The notes under the pieces are model-generated. The model was not told where the DNA came from, made no database searches, and worked only from the letters and a program-made list of their open reading frames with translations. Shown here one piece after another: positions 1-11,280 of a stretch of DNA of 64,000 nt. The stretch is from Saccoglossus kowalevskii. Taxonomy: Eukaryota; Hemichordata; Enteropneusta; Harrimaniidae. Each line of letters opens with the position of its first letter. Within the stretch, counting starts at the first letter, position 1. Where the stretch lies: NCBI RefSeq assembly GCF_000003605.2, contig NW_003128369.1:453201-517200 (forward strand), given 5' to 3'. Position numbers and translations under genes: made by a program.

Positions 1-2151
1 TTAAGAATAACCTAAGTAGTCTCATCGTCTATGGTTTCTATTAAAATCATACATGTATTTATGTATCTATGTATCGGGGACATGTAAACATTTCATTTTC
101 ACTGCTATTGAAATTTGTGATATGATAACAGCATTGGTGAGAATAATATCACAGTGACTCATTATCAGTTTCACTTTCAATATTGAAATAGGACAATTTG
201 TGACATTGCTGTTGTAGGCATTGTGATCAGTTCTCTTGTAAGCTTTCCAGCATATAATAACATGACTGCAGCAAACTAGTGGCTCATTTTATCAAGATGT
301 ATATGGAGACCAATAAAACATAGACAAATATTTAATTTTTTGGGTGAAAAGGGCAGAACAAACACCGTGGATGTGAATCAAACGTTCACATGAACAAAAT
401 CACAGACATCCATGCTATTGCATTATACTGTGGAATACTTTATTTTCGCTGGAATTAAGGCTGTTTGGGAGTTCTTTATGGAATTTATTTTCACTGATTT
501 TTGATGAGTTGAATGTGAAATATAGGAAAAAAAGTATATTCGCTGGATTTTATTTTCGTGGAATCATCCCTTCAGCGATAATAGCGAAAATAAATTCCAA
601 GCGAAAATAAAGTATTCTACAGTACTATGCCAAAACAGATAATCAATAGAGCGATTGTGAAACTGTCAGAGTACATTCAAAGTACAACATTCGCCTTGTA
701 TTTCACACCAGACATTGCATTAAAGTTGTTTGTCTACTGAATCGGTTTCCCAAGCTTGATGTAAACCTACTTCCCCACCCCACCCCCACCCACAAATCTG
801 TGCACAATTCTACCAAGAGGTTTGACTTCTGTAAAATGCATAGATTTGATTGAAGGGATCTTTTAAGTCTGCGCCCAATCAGAGTTGTTGTAGCATGTGA
901 CAAAAGTATTAAACAAAATGTAGCATTGTGCTGCTGATTGTGAATTTTTATCAGATTCTATAACAGTGTGTTTTCAATGCAGGCACTGTACTCTTGAGTT
1001 CATGTATCTATGCAAAATATTGAAATCATTATTTTGACTCGTATCTTATCAGTTCACAGTTCTTACCCCAGGGCCTTACATGAATACAGTTGTTATGCTT
1101 ACAGACTTGTGACGGCTGAAATCTATGTTTGTATTATTGCGAGTATAACATCTTGCATCATGCACACAAAAACGGTGGCCATGTTTCACAGCTGTGTTTC
1201 TTTAGTGTAGTATAGTGAAAATAGGGGAACAAATAAATAGATAGAATTGATCTAATTATTTAGATTTTAGCCCGTACATAACTAATTATAAAATGTCTGC
1301 TAAATCTCTGGCTTGAAAGAAAATATTCCACTGTAATCGTACCTATTTTGTCCATGATAAAGTTGTAACAAGCGATTTGATTGGACAGAAGGAAATATCT
1401 CTAGTATTGCCGATGAGGGTGCACTGAAAATACACGTTGGCTGAAAAGAATCTTCCAAGGAATAGTGGTGATGTGATGGCGGAATAAACGAAAATTTTAA
1501 ATTTCTTGTTTTTTGAAAGGATGGCAAATTCACGTGTATTGATAGTGTTACAATATAGTAACACTAATAAACTCAAGCACACTTCATATTTGTTGCACAA
1601 GTGTGCTTTCATCCATTATGGGGCAATAAAATGACTGTTCAGACAATAAGGACATCCTTATTTCTCATTTATTTACGTTAACAAGTAATCATATTAATTT
1701 GTTAACACTAGGTCAAATTTATTTCTGTTAACACGGAAGTCATACATTTGTATTTACATTTACCGATAAAAAAATGTATTTCTAAGAATGCAATGAAGAT
1801 TTTATTATTAGAGTATTAGTATTATTATATTATTTGTTTCTGATACTACACGTCATATTTATTTCCGTTTACACAGGCGTCAGTCTGTTTGATTGTGGAT
1901 GTACGAACTACTATAATTAGCATACTTTCAAGTTGTTTTAGAAAATAATCTGGATAGATCTAGCGGTTAATGAAAAATGGAATAGCAGAAATCGTTCCCC
2001 GTCCCCCAATAAATGGGGTACTGGTTTGAACGCAGACTTGAAGAACGGCGGCCAGTGCATGATCATGATCATGACACCGCCAGGGCGATGATGTGGTGGG
2101 GATGTTACATCGCTGCTGACTGCAGCCAAAATGAAATTAGAATTAACTTAC
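1..2151 (-). other. Presumed first intron of the FKBP15-like gene; no further exon seen
   Basis: If the exon at 2152-2204 is real, this stretch is the start of its first intron on the minus strand, which opens with GTAAGTT. I looked on the minus strand for a following exon encoding the usual leucine-rich continuation of the family and found none. The only structured item is a MITE-like element at 426-624. Short open frames at 703-1612 have no recognisable domains. Confidence 0.4.
426..624 (-). mobile_element. MITE-like element, family A, copy 1 (reverse orientation)
   Basis: The ends form an inverted repeat: the left end starts TACTGTGGAATACTTTATTT and the right end ends in the matching AAATAAAGTATTCTACAGTA. 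The interior has further inverted runs of the form CGCTGGAATT / AATTCCAAGCG. The same unit recurs about nine times in this window. It has no coding capacity. Confidence 0.8.
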
Positions 2152-2204
2152 CTCCCTCCAGGCATCAGAAAGTCGCCATCATCGTCGTCATCACCGCCAA
2201 ACAT
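2152..2204 (-). CDS. Candidate first coding exon of an FKBP15-like (WAFL) protein, partial
   Basis: On the minus strand an ATG at 2204 opens 17 codons plus two bases, ending at a strong donor (GGGAG|GTAAGTT). The peptide begins MFGGDDDDDGDFLMPGG. As I recall it, vertebrate FKBP15 also begins MFG followed by an acidic run, then DFLSP and a Gly-Gly pair, with the conserved Leu-Phe-Gly motif next. The match is short but covers the start residue, the acidic patch, the DFL motif and the GG. FKBP15 is a divergent FK506-binding protein with a WH1-like domain and coiled coils, linked to early endosomes and actin. The rest of the gene would lie left of the window. It could instead be an unrelated acidic N-terminus, or a chance ORF with a donor. 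Confidence 0.5.
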
Positions 2205-2275
2205 CGTTACAAATTTAAGAGTAGCACAAAACAAAATGAAACAGTGACACCTCCCCTCATGTGACCCCTGACAAT

Positions 2276-2285
2276 CAAGATGGCG
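2276..2285. promoter_or_regulatory. YY1-like motif upstream of the FKBP15-like start
   Basis: CAAGATGGCG lies about 70 bp upstream of the minus-strand ATG at 2204 (it reads CGCCATCTTG on the gene strand). It matches the core of the YY1 consensus, which is enriched at transcription starts of housekeeping-type metazoan genes. The motif is short, so this only weakly supports a promoter here. Confidence 0.3.
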
Positions 2286-2638
2286 TTTAAGTCCCATCAT
2301 GCAACGGATAGGGATACCCCCTAAAGCCCTTTAACTTGGTAATTATAAAGTTGCAATGTCACTTACTGGTAACTTGGCATTCGCAAAGTATGTTGCCATT
2401 CAGAAATAATTATGCACGGGTTTTATTACTGGGGGCGCTCGGCAAAACGTCGGATACGCAACGTATCAACGAAACTCGTAATAGGAACATATAATCTGGG
2501 TAGGCACGACAGTTTACTTTAATACACTATGTAATTGGCATTAAAATGATTACATAACAACAACAAAACAAATATATCTACAAACTGGGGTTTCGCATAA
2601 TGCTTGGCAATTCACGGCCACCTAATAACCTACTTTAA

Positions 2639-2848
2639 AACATGTTTTTTTAGCTAGCATGTTATTTTAGCTAATTTAGCTAATCTGTAATTTCGCTAAT
2701 TCAAGATGTCGCTAATTAGAATAAAGTACTGTAAAACATATTTAAATAGCTACATGCAATTTTAGCAAATTTGACNNNNNNNNNNNNNNNNNNNNNNNNN
2801 NNNNNNNNNNNNNNNNNNNNNNNNNCATGCTAGCTAAAAAGACATGTT
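2639..2848. mobile_element. MITE-like element, family B, interrupted by an assembly gap
   Basis: The left arm (2639-2661) and the right arm (2826-2848) are inverted copies that differ at one of 23 positions. Both contain TTTAGCTAGCATG or its complement. The interior is rich in GCTAATT repeats. The 50-N gap at 2776-2825 lies just inside the right arm, so true element length is unknown. A diverged relative in opposite orientation is at 30465-30762. Confidence 0.7.
2776..2825. other. Assembly gap (50 N)
   Basis: A run of 50 N lies inside the inverted-repeat element. The round number suggests a nominal gap size rather than a measured one. Confidence 0.95.
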
Positions 2849-5232
2849 ATATTGATTTTTTGAAATAGAGGTAATGTTTACAATTCTATTGGTCATTTAA
2901 ACTTAATTTGATATGTAATTTTCTTTGCCTCAGCAGATGTATCATTTTGCACAATTTATCTTCATTTCATTAACGTGGTCTAATTCTGCCTTTGTAACAT
3001 TTACTACGTATTTCTCTATTATGTAGAGCTGCTAATTAAATGGATGAGCTGTGTTCGTATGAAAACGTGAATGTTCCCCTAACTGTCCGTATATAAATAC
3101 CTCAGATGTGTACGCGCTTACATGTACCCACAACTCGTTGCCGTAAATAAGTACATACTAGTCTGACCAGTGTCTGAAACAGCGAGATTAAAGCGCGGCG
3201 GTCGTCGCGCAGCACGTGTTCGAATTTCATGTTAATAAACAATGTATTTTACACGCGTTGTATACGTTGCTATGAGTCCCATATCGAACAGGACGTGGCA
3301 CGACGACTGCCGCCCAATAACCTTTTTTTGGTTAGATTTGATTGGATATGTTAGCAATTTGCAATCAATAAACGCTCTTAGTGGTATAATTTAAAGCCTT
3401 CTCGGTAATGTTTGTTGAAAACAAAACTTGAAAACTTGAAAAACCCCGGGGTGTTTCATTTTTAATGGTAAGTTGTTTGATTCTGTATGTTGATACAATT
3501 GATTGTGATTTTCTGATTAAGATTTACCATAAACTAAACACGTTTTTTTTTTGTAGTACACAAATGATAAAGCAACGATATACTTTAATACTATGCGCAG
3601 ATTCATTTATGGTACATACCGATAATATTACCACGCATGCGTATTAGCTTTCCTAGAACGAATGTTCTATAGAATCCTACAAAATCAACATCTTCTTTAG
3701 TTTATGATAAATCCTCGTGTAGTATCATACAACAATACTGAAAAAAAAATGTTTCGTTCATAAACTACAAACGATAAGTAGTGTTCAAGTTGAATGCTTT
3801 CGGTTGGCAAACAAACAGCATTTACGGTATCCCATTGACAGTTTTCGGACAAGTCGTCTTCCATGGGTGATAGCTACTCTGATTATTACCATGATACGCG
3901 TATGATATTTTTTTTTTTTGATTTGGCAAAAAATATTTACATCAAACAGTGACAACTTGAAAGACACGTTATTGGCGTCGTCACAGAGCCCAAGTCTCAG
4001 GTCAATACAAAACGAACTAATAATTGTTCAAAATACACAGTCGCTTTTATGAGACACAATAGCGGACCAACTTGAAAAAGTCCTCTCTACAACTATTTTT
4101 CAAATATTCTTCCCCACTGCAAACACATTATCTCGAGCTCTGAAATTATACTGATTTGTTGAACGATTCAAATGCATTGTGGGAAATAGATAATATGATA
4201 TCATTTTCATTGCCAGTCATTGTGTGTAAAATAGTATTACACCCACTGCCCATATTCAACTCACAGAGAACGTCAAGTTTATAATCGTATTTAAAATAAT
4301 ATTGGAAACATTTAAACAAAACTCACATTCAGAATGGCTAATTTGTCGCGTATTCATATTTATACAAACGTGTACAAATAAAATACATCATACAAAAGGT
4401 ACCCCTAACTTACGTAAAGTTGTTGCATACGACAAGGCGATTAACACGTAACGTAAGTTCTAGGGTATGACACAACATACCAAAACTGACCCGCATTCAC
4501 TTCCAAATTTTGGAATGGCTTACACGTACTCGGATGAATAGAACGCATCCATGTATTCCATTGAATCAGTACAGCCGTCAGTATAAGTAAATAACTAAGT
4601 GAAAGTAACAGGATATTAGATTTGGCAGGGGACTCGGTTAATACATGGGTGAGTAATTTTTAAAGAATAGTTTCAATATCAATTGGCATAGCTACCATCA
4701 TAGTTAATTCATGAATATGTGCGGTAGCACATATGTATACACGTTTGGTGGTCATTTACTTTCGTACAATCCGATACACATATACCAAATTGAAAGACAA
4801 TTTCTATTGAATATACAGAATGTGTGCATCATAGTGTGGAGCAAGAGTGCTCCCTTTCTTGCTCCATGGTCATAGTAACCCACATGTTACATTCGTTCAC
4901 TGCACTCCGGCTTAGTTCATAATACGTAGATTGACCATAACGCCATTATACTGTTTGTCTTTCTGAAGAAAAAAAGACGTTGTTCAAATCCAGGATGCTA
5001 CTGCACCAACTGAATATATCAAAATTTTATTTTTTTTATCTTTAGCATGAATGACGTCGGCCAATGAAATCACGGATATGAAATAGATACAATTGTAATT
5101 AGTTTGGGATTATTTTTAAAAAAAAGGAATGACTCGTGATTCTGAAAATACATAAATATAAAGTTTATAATACATAGATTTGACAGAGCAATCAGTGTGC
5201 ATAATGCTTCTACAGGTTATCGATTTGCCTCT

Positions 5233-5429
5233 TTAATTTGAAAACTTCATTCGTTGCTTCTTTGTGCATCCCTGCATGTTCATCCCTGCATGTTCTACGT
5301 AGTCATCGAGAAGCGGGTGACTAGCGTGCCGATTGTGTTCGTCTTCGTCGTCTGTGGTGGAATCAGTCTGACGATGGAATAGTGACCGCACTCTTTCAGA
5401 AATGCTCCTGTCGATGTATGATTTATGGT
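5233..5429 (-). CDS. Terminal exon of an unrecognised PH-like gene
   Basis: On the minus strand a good acceptor (TTTCTTTTGTAG|AC) opens a frame that completes a split codon and runs 64 codons to TAA at 5233-5235. The peptide is hydrophilic: a Ser-Ile-Ser-Glu-Arg-Val-Arg stretch, then an acidic run (TTDDEDEHNRHASH), then a basic C-terminus (CTKKQRMKFSN). Its phase (two bases first) matches the phase-1 donor of the exon at 7007-7165. No domain is recognised. A serine/acidic tail after a membrane-binding domain is common but not diagnostic. Confidence 0.5.
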
Positions 5430-7006
5430 CTACAAAAGAAATTGAAATAATGTTAGTAGCATAATACAAACAGTAACAGCGGCAATTACGTCAATTTTAT
5501 AATGTGTTTAATATTGTTAATAATACATTTTTTCATATGTCAGGGCAAACTCCCAGGCAGAGTTCTATTCCACGAATATATATACTTCCGGTTATCTAAC
5601 CGCATGGAACTCTGGGAAGGGGAATGATGTCAGAGCAGATCGACAGCTTGCTGACGTCATATCAGCGGGTCATTTTCTTGAAAACATTCAATTGCTGGTA
5701 CGAAAACAATTGTTTTGCATGAACCAATGATTAATCAGTTGGGATACTTTTCTCGGAACTTATTTGAAAATAAAATTCACCGTTTATTTATTTCAAGAGT
5801 GGCACGTCGCGGTATATCATTCACCACTTGTCATTTTCCTTGGTATTTCTCTTATTCTGAGTTAATAGGAAGTAGAACAAGTGTTCTTTGGTTATAAATT
5901 CTGCTTGGAAGGGTGAAAGTCAGTCACTGTAATTTATGTTCGGAAAGAGTCGTAAATGTAAGTCACTTATTAAAAATCGAAGTAATTGTTAGGGCTAAAG
6001 TATTATACATATTGTCATAAGTTACACATTATATATCGTGACTTAGTTACACTGTTTCAGAATTTAAAAACGGTTAACTTTGTAATTGTGTGTTTTATTG
6101 TGTTAGTGGTAGCGTGACTTGGATCTTGTCGGTGACCCCCACCCCACCCCTCTGCGGGAATATCTTGTATCACGTAAAAAAGTGTAAGTATGCTTATAGC
6201 ATATGCTAACTTAGATAATAAATATTATGATGTTAGTTTGACAAATGTTTTCAAGAAATTATGAGGTTTTTACTTTAAAAGAAAAAGCCAAAATCATAAA
6301 ATGCATAAAAAAATCATGTTGTTTTTGTTATAAAATACTGGTATTGAAAGTAAATACCCTGGTTTTTTTGGCACATTTTAATTTTGAGAGTACTGGAGGT
6401 TTCCATCCTTTGGCGAAGTCGGAATGGTATCCCAATCTAATTAAATTCTGGTGTATTGTGCGGCGTGGATTTTATTTTATTTCATATATTTATTTTACTT
6501 TTACTATTTTTTTTTTTTTTTTTTATGTTTTCTGTTATGTATTTGTGAGTCGGTATTTGTTTAACATTGTTTAACATTTAAAACTCTTTAAAAAATGCCA
6601 GCAAATAAAAAATAAATTAAAATAAAACAAAGTAAAAAAAGTGTATAATAAAAATAACTATTAAACACAAATTTAAAAAAGCCCAAAGTAGGATCTTATT
6701 TTAATCAGATTGAATGGTACACCAAAGTGCACATAGTTCACAAGGCGATGTAGATATAAAGTTTAAACACAAAACAAAAACGGTACAAAACTACTTGAAA
6801 AATTTTGAACATGATAAATAACGCTGTAACTATAATAGCGGATAGAATAAAATAAATATCAATAAACCTTCCAGTGAAAATTTTCTGAGTGGCCATATTA
6901 TGCCGATCAAAGCTAGAGTGTGCGTAGACGATGTTGACTTCAGTTGGCAACCCATGGCTTTTACTTTGTTTTACAAAATATATATTATTTCATGTAAGTG
7001 ACCGAC

Positions 7007-7165
7007 CTTCACTGTTTTTGGTGCGTTTTCCAAACAATGCAACCCACCATCCGTGTTTCGGATGCTTTCTTCTCTCTTTCCTGTTGGGTTCAAGCGATAC
7101 GTGAGACGAGCAATGTAATCCGTTATCCATGGCAACAGGAGAATAATAACCGTCTTCGCCTTCAC
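7007..7165 (-). CDS. Penultimate exon of the PH-like gene, with a tandem acceptor
   Basis: The exon has 159 nt on the minus strand, with acceptor TTTTTACAGTAG|GTGAAG and donor GTGAAG|GTCGGT. It encodes an acidic start (GEGEDGYYSPVAMDNG), then a basic, tryptophan-containing run (RKERRKHPKHGWWVALFGKR). Phase 1 on both sides fits its neighbours. The acceptor is a CAGTAG tandem (NAGNAG), so splicing could add or drop one residue without shifting the frame. The basic WW segment could be a lipid-binding or localisation patch; that is inference. Confidence 0.55.
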
Positions 7166-7270
7166 CTACTGTAAAAAGATTTTGGTAAATAATAATTACA
7201 AGTAGAACGTTGTTAAATAAAACAAGTAGTTAATACAATTAGTAGTTAAGATCAGAATCATTCATCTTAC

Positions 7271-7418
7271 CTTGTTCACGTTCAAAAGATGTTAGCTTAT
7301 ACCATTCTGCCACAAAATCGTAGTTTGGTATGTGGCTGCCAGTACTCAGAGAAATGGCACAGATCCAACCTTGCATGTCACAATTACACTTGAATTTCAA
7401 GACCAACTCTTTCTTGTC
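7271..7418 (-). CDS. Internal exon of the PH-like gene: C-terminal half of the domain
   Basis: The exon has 148 nt on the minus strand, with acceptor CATTCCAAG|GAC and donor GAACAAG|GTAAGA. The reading frame begins DKKELVLKFKCNCDMQGWIC, followed by AISLSTG. A beta strand followed by a helix carrying a central tryptophan and an Ala-Ile pair is the pattern of the last strand and C-terminal helix of PH domains. After it comes a Phe-Val-Ala-Glu-Trp-Tyr-Lys-Leu segment. The fold call rests on this pattern alone; no family member was identified. Confidence 0.55.
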
Positions 7419-7527
7419 CTTGGAATGAAAATCAAACGACGCTATTCACAATTGCGAAAAAATGAAATAGTTCAGTTATAATAATCCGAGTGGAAAGGAA
7501 ACAACAGCGCCCTCTAGAAATACTAAC

Positions 7528-7689
7528 TAGCACCCACCTGTTGTTTGGCCGTATCGTCAGCCGGCTGGATGTTTTAAGTAGTTCTGGGCACATATCCACT
7601 TCATATTCTCCCAAATCGTATATTTTAACATATTTATCACTAATATTTCCAATAATTGATGCAAATGGTTTTGGTTTTTTTGAATTACC
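7528..7689 (-). CDS. Internal exon of the PH-like gene: N-terminal half of the domain
   Basis: The acceptor is a clear TTTTTTTATCAG|GGT on the minus strand. The frame encodes a basic start (GNSKKPKPFAS) and alternating strand-like segments (KYVKIYDLGEYEV, then SSRLTIRPNNRWVL). Two donors are possible. GTTAGT after 7528 keeps phase 0 and joins the next exon in frame across a 109-nt intron. GTGGGT after 7538 is closer to consensus but gives a frame that stops in the next exon. I chose the first for frame. The 3' boundary is therefore less certain than the 5' boundary. Confidence 0.45.
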
Positions 7690-7874
7690 CTGATAAAAAA
7701 ATATGCATACATTAATAAAGGTGGAAACAACACTCAATGCATATATCAAACGAGTTGACGCAGACGTGTGGGGTAACCAGAAACAATATGTACATATATA
7801 TATATACTGTTCTGGTAAATCTTCCTGTGCTCATAATGGGCATCCCCTCAAACATCAACAACGGGCTGCGTCAC

Positions 7875-7898
7875 CTTAAAAGTGCCCTCGTCGGCGAC
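7875..7898 (-). CDS. Possible 24-nt exon upstream of the PH-like core
   Basis: On the minus strand, CTTTTTTCATAG|GTC...AAG|GTGACG encloses eight in-frame codons (VADEGTFK) that join the next exon in phase 0. The pyrimidine tract and donor are reasonable, but short AG...GT intervals arise by chance. No exon further upstream could be connected, so the start of this gene is unknown. Confidence 0.25.
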
Positions 7899-8725
7899 CT
7901 ATGAAAAAAGAGCCCTGTCAGATTATTTGTTATTATTTTGACGTTTAATCGGACACTGAGATTCACGAATTTGTTGTATTTGCGTGGGTACTTATTTATC
8001 GCTTCCAAATTTTTATTTGCATTGTGTATTTCCGCCACGCATTTTAGCGTCCAAGACTGTAGATCTAATACTAGACGAACCTCGAAAGCCAATCATCGTG
8101 ATGGTAATTCTATATTTTATGGGATATTTCTTCACATAAATCACTCAAAAAATCCAACACGAACTGGAAGATATTAGTCAGAATGAAATTTAATTATGCG
8201 ACACGAGCGTGATGAAAAGGGCAAAAAAAAATTAAATTCGCGATCGATGAATCTGCGTAGCGGATGAGAAACCAATATTAGGTTGTACAAAAATTGCTGT
8301 TATAAAACCATGTTTTACAGATCTCAGTGAACGATTTGGACGTCGCATAGTCACAAGTTTAGATATCGCGTGATCATTGGTTCACAACGTGACCTACCCT
8401 GACTATCAGTAATGTATTCGGATGGGCACAATATACCAATCGCAGCGACCATATCGTTCTAATCTTCACCCATACTGGACCATGATGCAACAATGTATAA
8501 GTCCCACTGGCCACCTGGTATTTACGTGTTGGGACAGAATAAGATATACATGATTTTAATTATTTGTTTCCCTGTAAAGCTCCCTTAATTGCAAGAAACG
8601 TGTTTTGCGATATATGGTGAAATTAGACTAGGCTCCATGTGCCACTCGTCGCTTATACATGCAGTGACAAGTACATCGCTGTATTCGTGTTTTTCTTTAG
8701 ACGAAATATTTTATAATCCACGATA

Positions 8726-8851
8726 GACTGGCCCAGTCATGGCAATTTTATTGTTTTATATGCTAAATCCTTTAGAACGTGTTCGTAGAATCTTCCGCGT
8801 TGACCACGATTTAAGAAAGAAAATTATAACATTTCCACTGCCGGGCCAGTC
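8726..8851. mobile_element. Short TIR element, family E, complete copy
   Basis: A 126-bp unit with about 21-bp imperfect inverted ends: GACTGGCCCAGTCATGG on the left and the complement of GACTGGCCCGGCAGTGG on the right. The interior has no coding potential. A related copy starts at 54931 inside intron 46 of the spectrin gene. Confidence 0.65.
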
Positions 8852-9911
8852 TAATCCCACGGCGCAATCACGGGGATATAGAGAACAAATACAACTACTA
8901 GTATATAGAACAAGAAAAACAAATTACAAACGCAGTGGAATGGAATAAAAACGGAATACGGAATAATATTACAGAATTAAATAATTCTTGGGGAAGTGCA
9001 TTGTAGTGTGTCATTGGCGACAGAAATTTAGTCTTGTGAACATTCTGTGTTTTTTTTAGCTTTCCGATCTACTAGTAAATCCTAAATTAGCTGTTTATGT
9101 ATGTGGTGTATACTGTTATCGTTATCGTTTATTTTGCAACACGTATTGTATTTGATGCGTCCAACACTTAAAGCGTCCGAGGACCGACCATCTGTCTGCG
9201 CTTAGTACTTACCGTGTTCATTTCAGACAGAAAAACCGCAATGTATCGATGTTTTCCGTGGCGTTTCTCAAACTCGAACTGTTTTTAATTTCGAATCAAC
9301 GCAAAACAAAGCTTCACGGATACAATGGAACCACAGAAAACGATTATGATTGGGCGCTATGGTTCGAACTTAGAATGGAACGGCTGCCTTGATATGCGCA
9401 TGTGCGCGATAAGAATATTTTCATATTACGTCATAATAATTGTTGCCGCGAGTCGAAGTCTCTCCACCGTTGTGCTGTGATAGCGCTTTTTGTGACGACA
9501 CAACGACTTCTTATTATGTCACGTTCGGTTTTTTCCCGTACTATCTACTTCTATAAATGTGCAAAAAGAACTCTGGTGTATTGTGTTTACGCTAAGTGTA
9601 AATATAATTTCAACAAGATTACTATCATTTTCTATATCTTATATTTATCACAGCTTTCACAGCTTTCTCCTATTTTCAAATTTTAAACTCTCTAAATTAG
9701 CTTAAGTTCTGTAAATGTAAATATCCGAAAATAGTGGAGGTACAACAACAATTGAGGGACCCGGGGTCTGCCAGCCAACCTCAAAGCCAAAACTCAAAAA
9801 AAAAATATATATAAAAACCTGTGCAAGGATAATTTCGGTTTGAAAATAGACAAAAACAAAAAACAAAACAGAAACGCCGAAACCAATGATGGGAAAACTA
9901 GTTACAAGTAA

Positions 9912-9995
9912 AAAGACAAACTGCATGCCTGTTTTATTGACCTTAGAAAGGCTTTTGACAATGTTTGGCATAATAGACTATTTCTCAAATTAAGG
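9912..9995 (+). pseudogene. Fragment of a non-LTR retrotransposon reverse transcriptase
   Basis: A short open stretch on the plus strand translates to a segment with ACFIDLRKAFDNVW at its centre, followed by HNRLFLKL and then a TAG. The F-x-D-x-x-K-A-F-D pattern is the catalytic motif A region of LINE-type reverse transcriptases; the first aspartate is a metal ligand. The frame is closed by stops on both sides within about 85 bp, so this is a dead relic. I saw no other reverse-transcriptase motif nearby. Confidence 0.7.
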
Positions 9996-11032
9996 TAGAC
10001 GTCTTATCATAATTATTGAGAAAGTTGGTCATAAATCGCATGACAATGTTCATTTGTTTATTATGTACAGTCATGGAGCTATTTTCCCATGGTACAATAA
10101 AATAGCATTATTTTGTGTGTTATTTTCTCAGAAACATGTCCTAATATATATGTTTTTAAATTGTTATTTTTAGAAAAGAAAAAATTCCCATTTTGACACT
10201 TTTTATTTGTCCCAGACTGTTTAAATAATTCAGGACAACAAAATGTACCCCATTATTAAAAAAAAACTAATTTTTCAGCTTATGTCACCAGCCCGCAATT
10301 TTACATACTAGTGTTATAATACCTCCAAAATGGCTACTATTAACTGAAATACAACCATTAGTTTTTCGTAAATTAGGCTGGTGACCTTAACTCTTTTTAA
10401 AGTCAATATCCTTATATTGCCATTGAGTAGAATTTAATGCAAGATGAATACATTTTGGGAATTTTCATTCATGAGGCTTCTATCTTGACCGCCTTGACCG
10501 GTCAAGTTCAAATTTCATACATACTTCAGACATATCGTACAGCCGCGTGTTCATTTTTGTCATGGTGAAATGAAAAATGGCTGACTGGCGGCCATCTTGT
10601 ATAAACGATTGTAGTTCCACAACCCAATATCTCATACTCATACGATATTGTGGCCATTGTCTGTATTCATGTGATATCTCATGCCTATAATACAAATAGG
10701 AAATGCCTATTATTCTATGAAGTATGGTATGCTGCGCCATATGTACGGTATGAACGCAATTCATTTTGAGATATGATGAGACCTTTTTACCTTGTGAAAT
10801 TCCCATTTCTAGTATCGATGATTGACCTTTCTTTGTTCGAAAAGTATTTGGTTCACATCGTCGTACGTATTTTTTAATTATTACATTTTAATAAGTGCAA
10901 AATATTTGGCACGAAATCTTGACTTTTTATTTTGATTTATTGTATTTGTAGTGTGAATAATTTTTTTTTTTAACACGTCAACAGTCTAACTTATCATAAA
11001 CTAATTATCGCATTTTAATGGGACTTGATATA

Positions 11033-11280
11033 TAGGTGCCTGGGAACAATGCTAAAGACCATTTAGTTTTATAATGAAATTCTAGCATACTAATTACCTA
11101 ATTTAAATAATAATGAACCAATTTTCAAGTGATATGTATAAAAAAAATGACTGCATTACAATAAAAGTTGGAATACGTGTCCGGAGACAATACTAAAGAC
11201 GTGCTTAGTTTTGGGCTGAAATTACCTAATTTGCATAACATGCATAATCATCACATTTCAGTTTACCTAATTTTTATTAG
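11033..11280. repeat. Diverged direct duplication
   Basis: Two neighbouring segments, about 11033-11140 and 11173-11280, share a series of words in the same order (ACAATxCTAAAGAC, TTAGTTTT, ATTACCTAATTT). They look like an old tandem duplication with a unit of about 135-140 bp. The function is unknown. Confidence 0.45.

Larger units (their letters stand above)
2205..5232. other. Intergenic region between two minus-strand genes
   Basis: This stretch lies upstream of the FKBP15-like ATG and downstream of the PH-like gene stop. Apart from the inverted-repeat element at 2639-2848 and its embedded assembly gap, I see only short ORFs without domain signatures. A minus-strand AATAAA (plus-strand TTTATT near 5026) lies about 200 bp beyond the PH-like gene's stop and could be its polyadenylation signal. 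Confidence 0.5.

Noticed and set aside
6245-6574. 109-codon open frame on the plus strand
   Set aside because: It is low-complexity, phenylalanine- and tyrosine-rich translation of AT-rich sequence, inside an intron of the minus-strand PH-like gene.
7490-7749. Read-through frame of the PH-like exon past 7528
   Set aside because: The extra residues look unlike protein, and a spliced alternative joins the next exon in frame.
10480-10806. 108-codon minus-strand open frame with a YY1-like GCCATCTTG nearby
   Set aside because: No domain signature or matching splice sites; composition resembles its surroundings.
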